A DNA stretch of 64,000 bases from NCBI RefSeq assembly GCF_032930845.1, contig NZ_CP136758.1, positions 248,001 to 312,000 of the forward strand, written 5' to 3'. The notes beneath the pieces were generated by a model that saw only the letters and a list, made by a program, of their open reading frames with translations, ran no database searches and was not told the DNA's origin. Positions 1 to 8,003 of the stretch are shown one piece after another. The translations under genes and the position numbers were made by a program. How positions within the stretch are numbered: the stretch's first letter is position 1; every line of letters starts with the position of its first letter. The DNA is from Parvularcula sp. LCG005. Lineage in GTDB: Bacteria; Pseudomonadota; Alphaproteobacteria; Caulobacterales; Parvularculaceae.

Positions 1-171
1 GGCTTTAGCGGGCGCATAGAATTCGATGCGACAAAGCCCGATGGCGCCCCACGCAAGTTGATGAATGTATCTCGACTTAATGCATTGGGGTGGAAGGCTA
101 AAATTGGTTTGAAGGAGGGGCTAAAGGATGCCTACGCATGGTATCTTCAGAACACGGCAATTCCAAATTAA
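1..171 (+). CDS. fcl: GDP-L-fucose synthase, C-terminal end only
   Basis: The first 57 codons are open in frame 1 and end at TAA (169-171). They read as the C-terminus of an NAD(P)-dependent epimerase/reductase of the GDP-fucose synthase (Fcl/WcaG) type. The stretch [15 protein letters not shown] followed by [13 protein letters not shown] and a final AYAWYL is the usual end of that family. The enzyme converts GDP-4-keto-6-deoxymannose to GDP-L-fucose in the cytoplasm. Its start lies outside the window. The stop overlaps the stop of the convergent gene at 168-2519, whose C-terminal domain is a fucosyltransferase, so donor synthesis and use sit side by side. The identification rests on the short C-terminal signature alone. 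Confidence 0.8.
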   Translation, partial: GFSGRIEFDATKPDGAPRKLMNVSRLNALGWKAKIGLKEGLKDAYAWYLQNTAIPN

Positions 172-2519
172 CGTAGAAAATTCAGTCTGCTGAGCAAGGT
201 CGCATGTAGGCGTTCAGCGAAGCCCCGCCTTTCTTCGGTGAGTAGGCTTATGCTCGAGAATTTGCGAAAAAGGCGTTCTTGCGTGTCAAGATATAGCTTT
301 GCAAATGAAAGATCAGGTTCGAACGTCCGTATAAGCTGGGCTGAATCCTCAGCTGTGCGATCGTACAAGTTCAGAAAGCTGCCTTCAGATGCGATTTCAT
401 GGATCCTGTGCTCCGGCGAAGCCCAATACAAGGGGATCGATAATGTTGCGTATGCGTCAAAAATCTTCTCGGTGATGTAATTGCGCTGGTGAGTGTTCTC
501 AAGACCGGAGGCAATGAAAGTCTTCCTATCGAGGGTTACCAGTTTATCAAGATGCCAGTCTGGCAATTTTTGCCGTGGCAAAGTATCTCGCTCCCAATCC
601 TTGCCGACTACCAGCATCGATTGTTGTCCGATAAAGGAGGATGCAATCTGCGTCCGAAAGGCACTGAGGCCATAGATGTCTAATTCCGGCGCGCTGAAAT
701 CATATTTCGGATCGTCGCGCCGCTCTGCGAAAAAAGCACCCCGTATCTCAGCATTTTTCCAATGTAAGAGCAGATCCTCCGGGGTATAGTGGCGATTTCG
801 CTCAAACATTTGTCGGTAGTGCAGAATATAGCGGTCATCTGTTGACGTGAAATAAGGTATTTCCCGAAAATTGAATACGTCGCTGTTGGTGTGGTTTATA
901 ATTGCGTAGGCCTCAGAAAAATCCTCACCAATGATCTGGCCGCTTTGATGTCGAAAGTCCGGGGACCAGATCGTGTCCCACAGGGGCTCTTCAGACACGA
1001 CTACCAGGTAAGGATTGGACCCATTTCGGGCTATATCTGCATATCGACGCCAATTTTCTTTAAAATCTTTAGCAAATCCAGTCACAATCAATTGAGAACT
1101 TTCAGTTGTAGTGTGTGTAAACAAATCTCGATTGTACAGCGAGAGGTCTGGATATGAGAGTGGTGTTCTATGGGAATGCTTGCCGTCCAGAGCAACCAAC
1201 AACCGTTGGTCCGAGACGGAATTATGCACTGCGAATGGCGATGCGCCAGCGCACTTTCTCAACCTGTTAAGCAGTTCAAGGTCATTTAAGTGCGCCGTCG
1301 CAAGGTCAAAAGCCTTCGCTCTTACGGGATCGGCGAAAAACGAATTTCTGAACGCGGATGAATTTTCCGCAAACTGGATTATGCACGCCCCGGCGTACAG
1401 CCGTATTTCATCACTACATACGGTGCCTCTGTTGAGGATATTTGAAGCGATCTCGTCGAGTTTTTCAAATTCGTGGCTTTTTGCAGTTATTCCGTAAGGC
1501 CGGGCATCGTTGCTGCGCAAGGCCGCTGCTGTCTCGAGCCACATTTTACGTACGTCATATACGAAGTCGCCGGGCCCGTACTGTTTCCAGATTTGTTTCA
1601 GCGCTTGACGCTTCCTTGCGAGCAAGCCCGAACTTTGCTCGATTTCCTGAAGGCGCGCTGGAAGCGCTTTAACCTCTTCTAGGTTCTCGCCACAAAACTC
1701 AGCCGCCAGTTCCCACAGCTCCCTGTTGCCAGGCGGTTTGTATTTCTCCGAAAGGATGACCGGTATCGCACCCGCGCCAATTGATTCCCACAGTCGGATA
1801 GAATTCGGGCCTGATCCGGAAGGACAAAGAGAAAAAATGCTCCTTCCCAAGACATCCTTAAATTCATCGCTGGCAGTTTCGCTGACTAACTTTTCGGGGG
1901 TATCCGTAGTGTTTGCAAAAATCTGGTGATCATAAACAATCTGATTGTAGTGCCAATTATCACGCCCGGTAATAATCGCATTCGGATAATCCCTGAGTTC
2001 GGTCAAGATTATCGACCGCACTTGAGTGAGATACCAATCGTTTGATCTCGCGCCGACAAAAGAAAAAAGGATTGGTCTATCCTGCTCCGATGTTTTGACG
2101 TCGATGGCAGGCCATTGTACGGGATAGAGAGGAAAAGGATGCAGCCGAATTGAATCTTGCCCGCGCTTTAATTCATTGGTTTCAATGGTCGCATGTGACC
2201 AAAAAATATCAGTAACCCCACTATCGAAGAACAAGCCTGCGAATTTTTCCAACAGTATGTGCTGACAGACGGTGATCACTCGACGCGCATTTTTTAATTC
2301 GCCCGCCAAACTATCCAGGTGCTGTCGCAGTTCTTGGCGACCTTCAGCACCGGTATTGAGCCGATCGATGAGCGTTGCCCACGGAAACCCTAAATAATAG
2401 GCGCCGGGGATTGGTTCGAACGAATCGCGAATTTTCTGATACGCGAATTGCTCTGTGATGGCAGGAAACTGCCAATCGGCGTCGTGGGCAATCACGCTGG
2501 TCATAGCAATTCTAGACAT
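168..2519 (-). CDS. Bifunctional glycosyltransferase: exostosin-like (GT47) domain fused to GT10 fucosyltransferase domain
   Basis: A protein of 783 residues with two glycosyltransferase modules. Residues about 80-330 look exostosin-like: the segment [19 protein letters not shown] (229-247) followed by GAIPVIL is the GT47 donor-binding signature. Residues about 480-760 look like a GT10 alpha-1,3/4-fucosyltransferase: [17 protein letters not shown] (674-690) then IPLYWASP is the family motif around YxTEK. The GT10 half would transfer L-fucose from GDP-fucose, which fits the adjacent GDP-fucose synthase end. The substrate of the GT47 half is unknown. No signal peptide is seen, so it should act at the cytoplasmic face. 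ATG at 2519 is chosen; an in-frame ATG lies at 2504. No clear ribosome site is visible. The domain calls are from motifs, the pairing from context. Confidence 0.75.
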   Translation of the reverse strand: MSRIAMTSVIAHDADWQFPAITEQFAYQKIRDSFEPIPGAYYLGFPWATLIDRLNTGAEGRQELRQHLDSLAGELKNARRVITVCQHILLEKFAGLFFDSGVTDIFWSHATIETNELKRGQDSIRLHPFPLYPVQWPAIDVKTSEQDRPILFSFVGARSNDWYLTQVRSIILTELRDYPNAIITGRDNWHYNQIVYDHQIFANTTDTPEKLVSETASDEFKDVLGRSIFSLCPSGSGPNSIRLWESIGAGAIPVILSEKYKPPGNRELWELAAEFCGENLEEVKALPARLQEIEQSSGLLARKRQALKQIWKQYGPGDFVYDVRKMWLETAAALRSNDARPYGITAKSHEFEKLDEIASNILNRGTVCSDEIRLYAGACIIQFAENSSAFRNSFFADPVRAKAFDLATAHLNDLELLNRLRKCAGASPFAVHNSVSDQRLLVALDGKHSHRTPLSYPDLSLYNRDLFTHTTTESSQLIVTGFAKDFKENWRRYADIARNGSNPYLVVVSEEPLWDTIWSPDFRHQSGQIIGEDFSEAYAIINHTNSDVFNFREIPYFTSTDDRYILHYRQMFERNRHYTPEDLLLHWKNAEIRGAFFAERRDDPKYDFSAPELDIYGLSAFRTQIASSFIGQQSMLVVGKDWERDTLPRQKLPDWHLDKLVTLDRKTFIASGLENTHQRNYITEKIFDAYATLSIPLYWASPEHRIHEIASEGSFLNLYDRTAEDSAQLIRTFEPDLSFAKLYLDTQERLFRKFSSISLLTEERRGFAERLHATLLSRLNFLR

Positions 2520-2588
2520 ATTAAAAATTTTTTGCCGCTGCCGGCACGTGTAGAAAAAAGCGGATCTGTCGGAGGTGGGCTGCGCCGA

Positions 2589-3785
2589 TCAGTTGCGATA
2601 GTACCAATCATCCCATTGGGCTTCTTTCCGTGAGTAACCGTGTTTAGTCAGCAGGTCATATATTTCATCGCGCATTTCAGTATAATTATGCTCAATAGTC
2701 CAGAGATGGATATTCCATAAATGGAATGGAAAATCTTTTAATATATCAAACTCTGATCCTTCGGTATCTACACTGATGTAGTCGATATTGTGAGGTGCAT
2801 TGTGCTTGAGGAGAAAATCGTGAAGAGAGATTGTTTGTAATATCGCTCTATTCTTCTTTATTGCTGAGAAAGCTCTCCGCTTTTCACCATGGCGGTCGCT
2901 ATCTTGGTGATCCGCCATGCCCCCATACTCGTCCGCGAAAACGAAGTTGACGGTATCGCCGGTACTATTGCCTATGCAATCATGCGCGACAATGCATGAA
3001 CGGTTCTCAGCTAAGCGGCTATGAAAAACAGGGTTTGGTTCCGCTAAAATTCCAGACCAGTTGTATAGCTTTTCCAAAATGTAGGTATTGCTCAACAGAT
3101 GACCGTCGGTAGCGCCAAATTCGACAAAAAATCCGGACTCCTTCTGCTTGAGCATCTCTAGCACCCACAATTCCTGCCCAAGCTGTGATGTGGCCATACT
3201 CTCGATATTTCGATCTGGCGGACTCTTTGTTTGGAGTTGTCCGCGTTGCATTGCAATAGAAAGTTCATGCCTAAGTAAATCAACTTGAGTTTGGAGTATA
3301 GTTATGCTCGGTTCGCTGGGGTGTCGGTTTCGCTTTGCTCTTACTTCAGCGGCAATTCGATCAGCTTCAAAAGGCAACACCTCCATTTCAGATGCTAATC
3401 GAGCATACCATCGTTGTGCGTCGTACTCCGTCTCGACTGAAATTCGATCTAATTTGAGATATTCATTTAAATGAAATATTGATTCATTGGAGTCGCCCAA
3501 AAGCATCCCGAGCTTAGCTAAGGTCAGGTGGGCAGCCTGACTTATAATACCAAAGATATCTTCAGTTGATGCGCCCAGTTCGATGGCAAAATCGATCAAT
3601 CTTTTCGCTTTATGTTCGTGACCTGATTGAAGGTAGCAAAAAATAACCTTGAGCGTCAGATTGTAATCCTCGTTCTCTCTAGCGACGCGCTCGCAATCAT
3701 CGGTAGCTATGTCCTCCCATCGGCCCGCTCGCCAGGCATCATTCACATAGGATGCAATGTCGCTATTTTTTTGGTCCATTATCAT
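2589..3785 (-). CDS. FkbM family SAM-dependent methyltransferase with N-terminal helical domain
   Basis: A protein of 398 residues. The C-terminal half (about 205-395) is an FkbM-type methyltransferase. FFVEFGATDGHLLSNTYILE, near residue 218, is the SAM-binding loop, and IDYISVDTEGSEFDIL, near 335, is the conserved acidic motif following the core. FkbM enzymes O-methylate sugars or polyketides. The N-terminal 150 residues are helical and resemble TPR or tetratricopeptide-like packing, possibly a partner-binding extension. It lies in a minus-strand run of polysaccharide genes, 17 bases downstream of the coiled-coil protein at 3803-4711. Adjacent ATG codons at 3785 and 3779 make the start uncertain by two residues. 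Sugar O-methylation is inferred from the locus. Confidence 0.75.
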   Translation of the reverse strand: MIMDQKNSDIASYVNDAWRAGRWEDIATDDCERVARENEDYNLTLKVIFCYLQSGHEHKAKRLIDFAIELGASTEDIFGIISQAAHLTLAKLGMLLGDSNESIFHLNEYLKLDRISVETEYDAQRWYARLASEMEVLPFEADRIAAEVRAKRNRHPSEPSITILQTQVDLLRHELSIAMQRGQLQTKSPPDRNIESMATSQLGQELWVLEMLKQKESGFFVEFGATDGHLLSNTYILEKLYNWSGILAEPNPVFHSRLAENRSCIVAHDCIGNSTGDTVNFVFADEYGGMADHQDSDRHGEKRRAFSAIKKNRAILQTISLHDFLLKHNAPHNIDYISVDTEGSEFDILKDFPFHLWNIHLWTIEHNYTEMRDEIYDLLTKHGYSRKEAQWDDWYYRN

Positions 3786-3802
3786 TGCTCGTTACAACAG
3801 TC

Positions 3803-4711
3803 TCAGCGAGACGACATTTGGGTCATTAGATCCTTCATAACACTAAGCTGAATATTCGACCTTTGAAACTCAGCATCTATCTTTCTGATCCTCGCGTGGA
3901 GATCTTCGATCTGTCTCTCAAGCGCAGGAACGCGATCCGCTCTTTTTTTTGCTAAGCCGAACTCGCTGCTAATAGTTTGGAGTTTTTTTTCAGTCGCGCT
4001 GAGCTGTTCACGCAGATCGTCGTTCGTCGCTGTCAAAACTTCATTAGCCGATAGAGTGCTGTTAAGCCTCTTCGTTACCGTGTGAAGTCCCTCACGACTT
4101 TTGTCTAAAGCGGCTTCTATGGTGGCAAGATGCGGATCGTTGGGTGAGGTGTCTAACGCTATAAAGGCTGAATTTCTCAAAGTAGCGATCACCTCGTCGG
4201 CCGCAGGCGCGCCCTCAAAAAGCGCCGTTCGTCCGACTGATACGTGGATTGAGGTGAATATGGTCAGTAAGTCGGCCCCCGCCAATAATTCCAAATATTC
4301 ACCTTCTTCGCCATTCATGGGCAGAATTAACCGATTTTCATAGCCTTTTTCTACGCCGACCGACTTTATAAAGTCCACCACATGAACGGTTTGAACCCTC
4401 TTTGATGAAATCACCTTTAGTCCTGGATACAGCTGGATCAAGCCAGTCGGTTGTCGGGAGGAGGACAGCCCAGGTAAGTTGAACTGTTGTAAGACATTGT
4501 TTGACGCGTCCGCAGTAACGGCGACCGCATGCTCGCTAATCGAAGTGCCTGCTTGCCGAAGGCGTTCGAATTCTGGATTCGGTGCGTCAGATACATTCGC
4601 GACAACGACATTTTTTGCGCGAGAGAATTGGGAAATGCTCCACCGGTCCTTTTGACCAGCGTCGAGAGCAATTATCATATCGTAGGTAGGCGGAGTGTTT
4701 TGTGGGTTCAT
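3803..4711 (-). CDS. Coiled-coil protein of unknown function in the polysaccharide locus
   Basis: A protein of 302 residues that I do not recognise as a whole. Residues 1-175 form an alpha/beta region. The segment VVDFIKSVGVEKGYENRLIL and the following EYLELLAGADLL loosely recall a degenerate Rossmann methyltransferase fold without a clear SAM loop. Residues about 185-300 are almost entirely heptad-like coiled coil, rich in Glu, Lys, Arg and Leu. There is no signal peptide or membrane segment. The next gene upstream (4770-6092) also combines an unknown N-terminal domain with a coiled coil, so the two may form a pair or a chain-length scaffold; this is inference. ATG 4711 is preceded by AAGAGCG on the coding strand. 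Two A8 tracts (T8 on the plus strand at 3943-3950 and 3983-3990) lie in the coiled-coil part. Confidence 0.6.
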   Translation of the reverse strand: MNPQNTPPTYDMIIALDAGQKDRWSISQFSRAKNVVVANVSDAPNPEFERLRQAGTSISEHAVAVTADASNNVLQQFNLPGLSSSRQPTGLIQLYPGLKVISSKRVQTVHVVDFIKSVGVEKGYENRLILPMNGEEGEYLELLAGADLLTIFTSIHVSVGRTALFEGAPAADEVIATLRNSAFIALDTSPNDPHLATIEAALDKSREGLHTVTKRLNSTLSANEVLTATNDDLREQLSATEKKLQTISSEFGLAKKRADRVPALERQIEDLHARIRKIDAEFQRSNIQLSVMKDLMTQMSSR

Positions 4712-4769
4712 GAAAAGTCGCTCTTAAAAAGATCCTGATGCCGTATGATGTACTGCTGATGATCGACTT

Positions 4770-6092
4770 TCAGGCCTCGTAAATATGACGATTTTCTGCT
4801 CGTCCGTACTTTTCGTAGTGAAGTACAGGGTTGATGCCACTCTCTACTACATCAGGATTGGCCTTCAAATATTCTCTTGTTGAGAAGTTCGGTCCTGCAG
4901 CGCGCAGTTCCTGTGCGCCAAATCGAAAGTAATGCGTTGCTGGTCGGATGCCGCCCTTCGGAACATCTTGGTACCGTTCTGAATACCAGGTACCATCAAA
5001 TACAGCGGATCGACTAATCTGAAGTATCTTTCTGTATTCGCTGGGCGAAAGTGTCTTCAGTTTACGGAGAAGGCGTCCCAAGAGACGCAATGGAACAGAT
5101 GCTTTCCAAGACGAGCTGTTCTGCATCTCCATCACAATATGCCGTTGCCTCTCGACTTCCGCTTTTAGTTTCTGTGCTGAACCTTCAAGAATGGAGGCAG
5201 TCGCCTCCAAGTCTACAGTTTTGAAGTAGTACTCTTCGCACAACGCATTGGATTCTTTTAGTTGGGACAGCAGGTCAGCCTCGGCCATAGCAGCGCGCTT
5301 TATTTTGCCCGCCATCATCATATGGGCATCAGCAATCGCTTGTGTGTCTGATATCTGTTTGCGCGCCTTGTCCAATGCGGTCTGAGTATCAGATAACTCC
5401 TCTGTCAAATCAGCTATTCGAGATTCTGCTACTCTTAACTCCGACGAAGTGGAGTGATATTTCCTCGCTGCCTCACTCAGTCTGTCAGCTGATATATCGG
5501 GAATTGATGGGCTGACCGGTATTCTGTTCGCTTCTAATTGACCCTCGGTCTCATACACATGTTTATTCGCGGCTAAATGTTGGCGTGCAAGTGCGAGGTA
5601 AATTAAGTCTGGATGAAAGATAGTGGACCCATCTGTTTGCGGAGTTTGATAGCCAACGCCAAAAATACGTTCAATTGCCTCAAGCCACGCGTCGCGAGCT
5701 TTCACGGCCTCCACGGCATTGAACAAAGTTGTGTGACTGCGCCTTTTGAGGCGAGTGTCGAGTATTGTCCGTGCGGCTGATATCCATGACTGCACTGCAA
5801 GTTGAGGGTCGATGGCGCGGGACATCGCGCTGGCAACGTATAAATCCGCAGGCAGATAGAAAAGCATCGCGTGAGCATCGTGCGATCCGCCGAGCCAGTG
5901 TTCCAGCTCGTCGGCATCGAGGCCTGTCTGCGGCTTTATAAGCAATTTTATGTCGTCCGCGCTAGGGCTGTCAGCGTGCTCCTGGTCGTCGAGAGAAACG
6001 AGGCCAGCATGAAGTTCACCGCCGATACTTCTTAAAATCGGTACGATGTTCTCCCAATAATGATATGTATCACCAGCGGCGAAAACGTGCAT
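4770..6092 (-). CDS. Coiled-coil protein with C-terminal glycosyltransferase-associated repeat
   Basis: A protein of 440 residues from ATG 6092, which has a GAGAG ribosome site about six bases upstream. A longer frame from TTG 6272 (500 residues) would overlap the divergent gene, and its extra residues look unconserved. The N-terminal 200 residues are an unrecognised alpha/beta domain beginning MHVFAAGDTYHYWENIVP. A long coiled coil fills about residues 205-325. SSSWKASVPLRLLGRLLR follows, a short motif often found after coiled coils in polysaccharide proteins. The end (about 365-440) carries two copies of a repeat with the pattern F-x-x-x-W/E-Y followed by P-x-x-HY-x-x-x-G, as found at the C-terminus of many bacterial glycosyltransferases. 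No catalytic motif is seen. A role in glycan assembly is inferred from context. Confidence 0.6.
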   Translation of the reverse strand: MHVFAAGDTYHYWENIVPILRSIGGELHAGLVSLDDQEHADSPSADDIKLLIKPQTGLDADELEHWLGGSHDAHAMLFYLPADLYVASAMSRAIDPQLAVQSWISAARTILDTRLKRRSHTTLFNAVEAVKARDAWLEAIERIFGVGYQTPQTDGSTIFHPDLIYLALARQHLAANKHVYETEGQLEANRIPVSPSIPDISADRLSEAARKYHSTSSELRVAESRIADLTEELSDTQTALDKARKQISDTQAIADAHMMMAGKIKRAAMAEADLLSQLKESNALCEEYYFKTVDLEATASILEGSAQKLKAEVERQRHIVMEMQNSSSWKASVPLRLLGRLLRKLKTLSPSEYRKILQISRSAVFDGTWYSERYQDVPKGGIRPATHYFRFGAQELRAAGPNFSTREYLKANPDVVESGINPVLHYEKYGRAENRHIYEA

Positions 6093-6255
6093 GATAGCTC
6101 TCGATCGTTGATTGAGCATTCTTTGGTACACGGTGGATAGGTAGGCGACAAGCGCTGTCGGTAGTTGTGTCAAATTCCGACGGTAGTTATTTAGGCAGAA
6201 ATAGAGCGAACCGCGCGGGTGAGGCCTGCCGCCGTTCAAAGAGGTATTGATCGCA

Positions 6256-7068
6256 ATGTCAAATTTCCGCAAAAAATACGATCACATAAAAGGCGCCATC
6301 AGTAGCGCAATGTCTGAGAACGCGGCCGACCTTTGGGGAAGATTAGCCTCGGGCGGGAATATCCTTGAATATGGTTGCGGTGACGGTGTGGCAGCTTTGG
6401 CGATGGCCCATCATTTCCCGCGGTGCAATGTTCTCGGCGTGGATCTTCACAACGCTTTCGACAGACTTCCAGAGCGTGCGCTGAGTGAAGGCTTCGAATC
6501 ATGCCGGCCGACGAACTTGGGTTTTGCACAACTTAGTGATGTGGGGCGCGATCATGCGATTGCGCCTGAGTTTGCTTCTATATCGTATCAAGCTCTGCCG
6601 GGCGATGGTTCAATCGATTTCTGTTACAGCTGGTGTGTATTCGAGCACATCAATTTAAGGCTTATTGAAGAGGTATTGAATGTTATACGAAAGGCACTAT
6701 CCCGGGACGGGCTGTTCTATTTAAAGATAAATCCTCTGTATTTTTCCAATAGAGGGGCGCATCTGAATTTTATATTGGACGAGCCTTGGGTTCATCTTCT
6801 CCATGAGCATCATGAGCTCGAAAGAATTTTTTATGAAGCAGCTGAGGTAAAAAACTTTAAGGAGGCCAAGGCGGTCTGGTACCAATACATCACTCTAAAC
6901 CGATTAACAGCAGACGTATTGAGTGAGCTAATAGAAAAATCCGGTTTCTCAATATTACATGAAAATCGATTGTATGAGGGGAAACCGAGTGCAGCCCTTC
7001 TTTCCGCCTACAATGAAGAGGCGCTGCGCAACAAGGAGGTCGAATATATTCTTCGGCGCACTAATTGA
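6256..7068 (+). CDS. Class I SAM-dependent methyltransferase
   Basis: A protein of 270 residues. ILEYGCGDGVAALAMAHHF is a textbook SAM-binding motif I, followed by the acidic residue of VLGVDLHNAF at the end of strand 2. Further on, DGSIDFCYSWCVFEHI matches the motif around the end of strand 4 in Methyltransf_11/25 proteins. ATG 6256 is chosen because AAAGAGG (6238-6244) is at the right distance; TTG 6247 would be too close to it. It is transcribed away from 4770-6092, so the 163 bases between the two starts probably hold both promoters. The target is unknown; glycan or lipid-linked sugar methylation is inferred from the locus. Downstream, 7069-7247 is AT-rich and shows no recognisable gene. 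Confidence 0.75.
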   Translation: MSNFRKKYDHIKGAISSAMSENAADLWGRLASGGNILEYGCGDGVAALAMAHHFPRCNVLGVDLHNAFDRLPERALSEGFESCRPTNLGFAQLSDVGRDHAIAPEFASISYQALPGDGSIDFCYSWCVFEHINLRLIEEVLNVIRKALSRDGLFYLKINPLYFSNRGAHLNFILDEPWVHLLHEHHELERIFYEAAEVKNFKEAKAVWYQYITLNRLTADVLSELIEKSGFSILHENRLYEGKPSAALLSAYNEEALRNKEVEYILRRTN

Positions 7069-7247
7069 TCGTGTCCAATCAGGAAATGTATTTTTAGTTT
7101 CGGTTTCTATTGTTTTGGGCGAATTGGCGATCAATTTGACTGAATTACCAGGTGAGAGTGCTCCGTTAAATCGGATTTGGTCTAGTGCAACATTTATAAA
7201 TAGATTGATTTTGGCGAATGCGCTGATGGGGAATATACAGCGGTTGT

Positions 7248-7958
7248 TTATATAACGTCATCATAGCCTGCCGAGCGCATAACAGATGGAGTTATGACGG
7301 AACGTGCGACTTCAGTCGCCTGCTCGATTGGGTGTCGAAAATTTTGAAGATCTCTGTTTGGAGCCCGTCCGTTTGCCAACGCGAGGTTTTGAGCCGCCAT
7401 AAGCTCTTGAAGTTTATCCTGATCATGTGACTTAAAACAAAAGTCGAAGAGACGCTTTGTGGATCGTATGTCTGAAGTTATATCTTCATAGCGTAGAAAA
7501 AGAACATTCTCTTTTCCGGCGGCTGTGGACCATTTTTCTACAAACCGCGACCAATAGATCGCGCGCTCTCTCGTAAAGCTGACCCATGCATCTCGAGTGT
7601 CGGACATCAGACAGCCCTCTGTGCCATCCTGTGTTCCAATGCGAATTTGAGATCGGTTGCGAAACTCGCGCTCATAATATGAAGCGATCGATAACAGCGG
7701 CCGTCGCCAAAGGACGACATAGAGAGAATCTGAGCTTATCGGGAGATGAAGATCAAAATCATGCGATTTTTGAAAGCGTCGCCCTGATGGACAGGGCGAC
7801 TTTTCATGAACGGGTTTGCCGCGAGCCGGGCATTCCACGTCGACACATTTATACAGTTCACAATAATTATCGTCGCCTGTGACGCGCTCAAGTAGGCGCT
7901 GAACGTAATGTTGACCGCTTCGTGGATACGACACTAGGAATACACGCTGATCGTTCAT
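7248..7958 (-). CDS. Sulfotransferase family protein
   Basis: A protein of 236 residues beginning RVFLVSYPRSGQHYVQRLL. This is the 5'-phosphosulfate-binding loop (PSB, Y-P-K/R-S-G-x-x) of PAPS-dependent sulfotransferases. The region VVLWRRPLLSIASYY near residue 85 matches the 3'-phosphate-binding motif (R-x-P with a following Ser), and VLFLRYEDI near residue 155 matches the usual F-x-x-YEDL segment. It would move sulfate from PAPS onto a hydroxyl group. It is cytoplasmic by sequence, with no membrane segment. It is one of two sulfotransferases in this locus (the other is 14688-15545), which suggests that the exported glycan is sulfated. ATG 7958 has AAGAAG upstream. The acceptor is unknown. 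Confidence 0.8.
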   Translation of the reverse strand: MNDQRVFLVSYPRSGQHYVQRLLERVTGDDNYCELYKCVDVECPARGKPVHEKSPCPSGRRFQKSHDFDLHLPISSDSLYVVLWRRPLLSIASYYEREFRNRSQIRIGTQDGTEGCLMSDTRDAWVSFTRERAIYWSRFVEKWSTAAGKENVLFLRYEDITSDIRSTKRLFDFCFKSHDQDKLQELMAAQNLALANGRAPNRDLQNFRHPIEQATEVARSVITPSVMRSAGYDDVI

Positions 7959-8003
7959 CTTGCTTCTTTCAGTCTTGGCGAATTGCGATTTCGAATAACG
8001 GGA

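Noticed and set aside
7069-7255. Plus-strand frame continuing past the methyltransferase gene
   Set aside because: It begins inside the methyltransferase gene in another frame, is AT-rich and has no recognisable motif.
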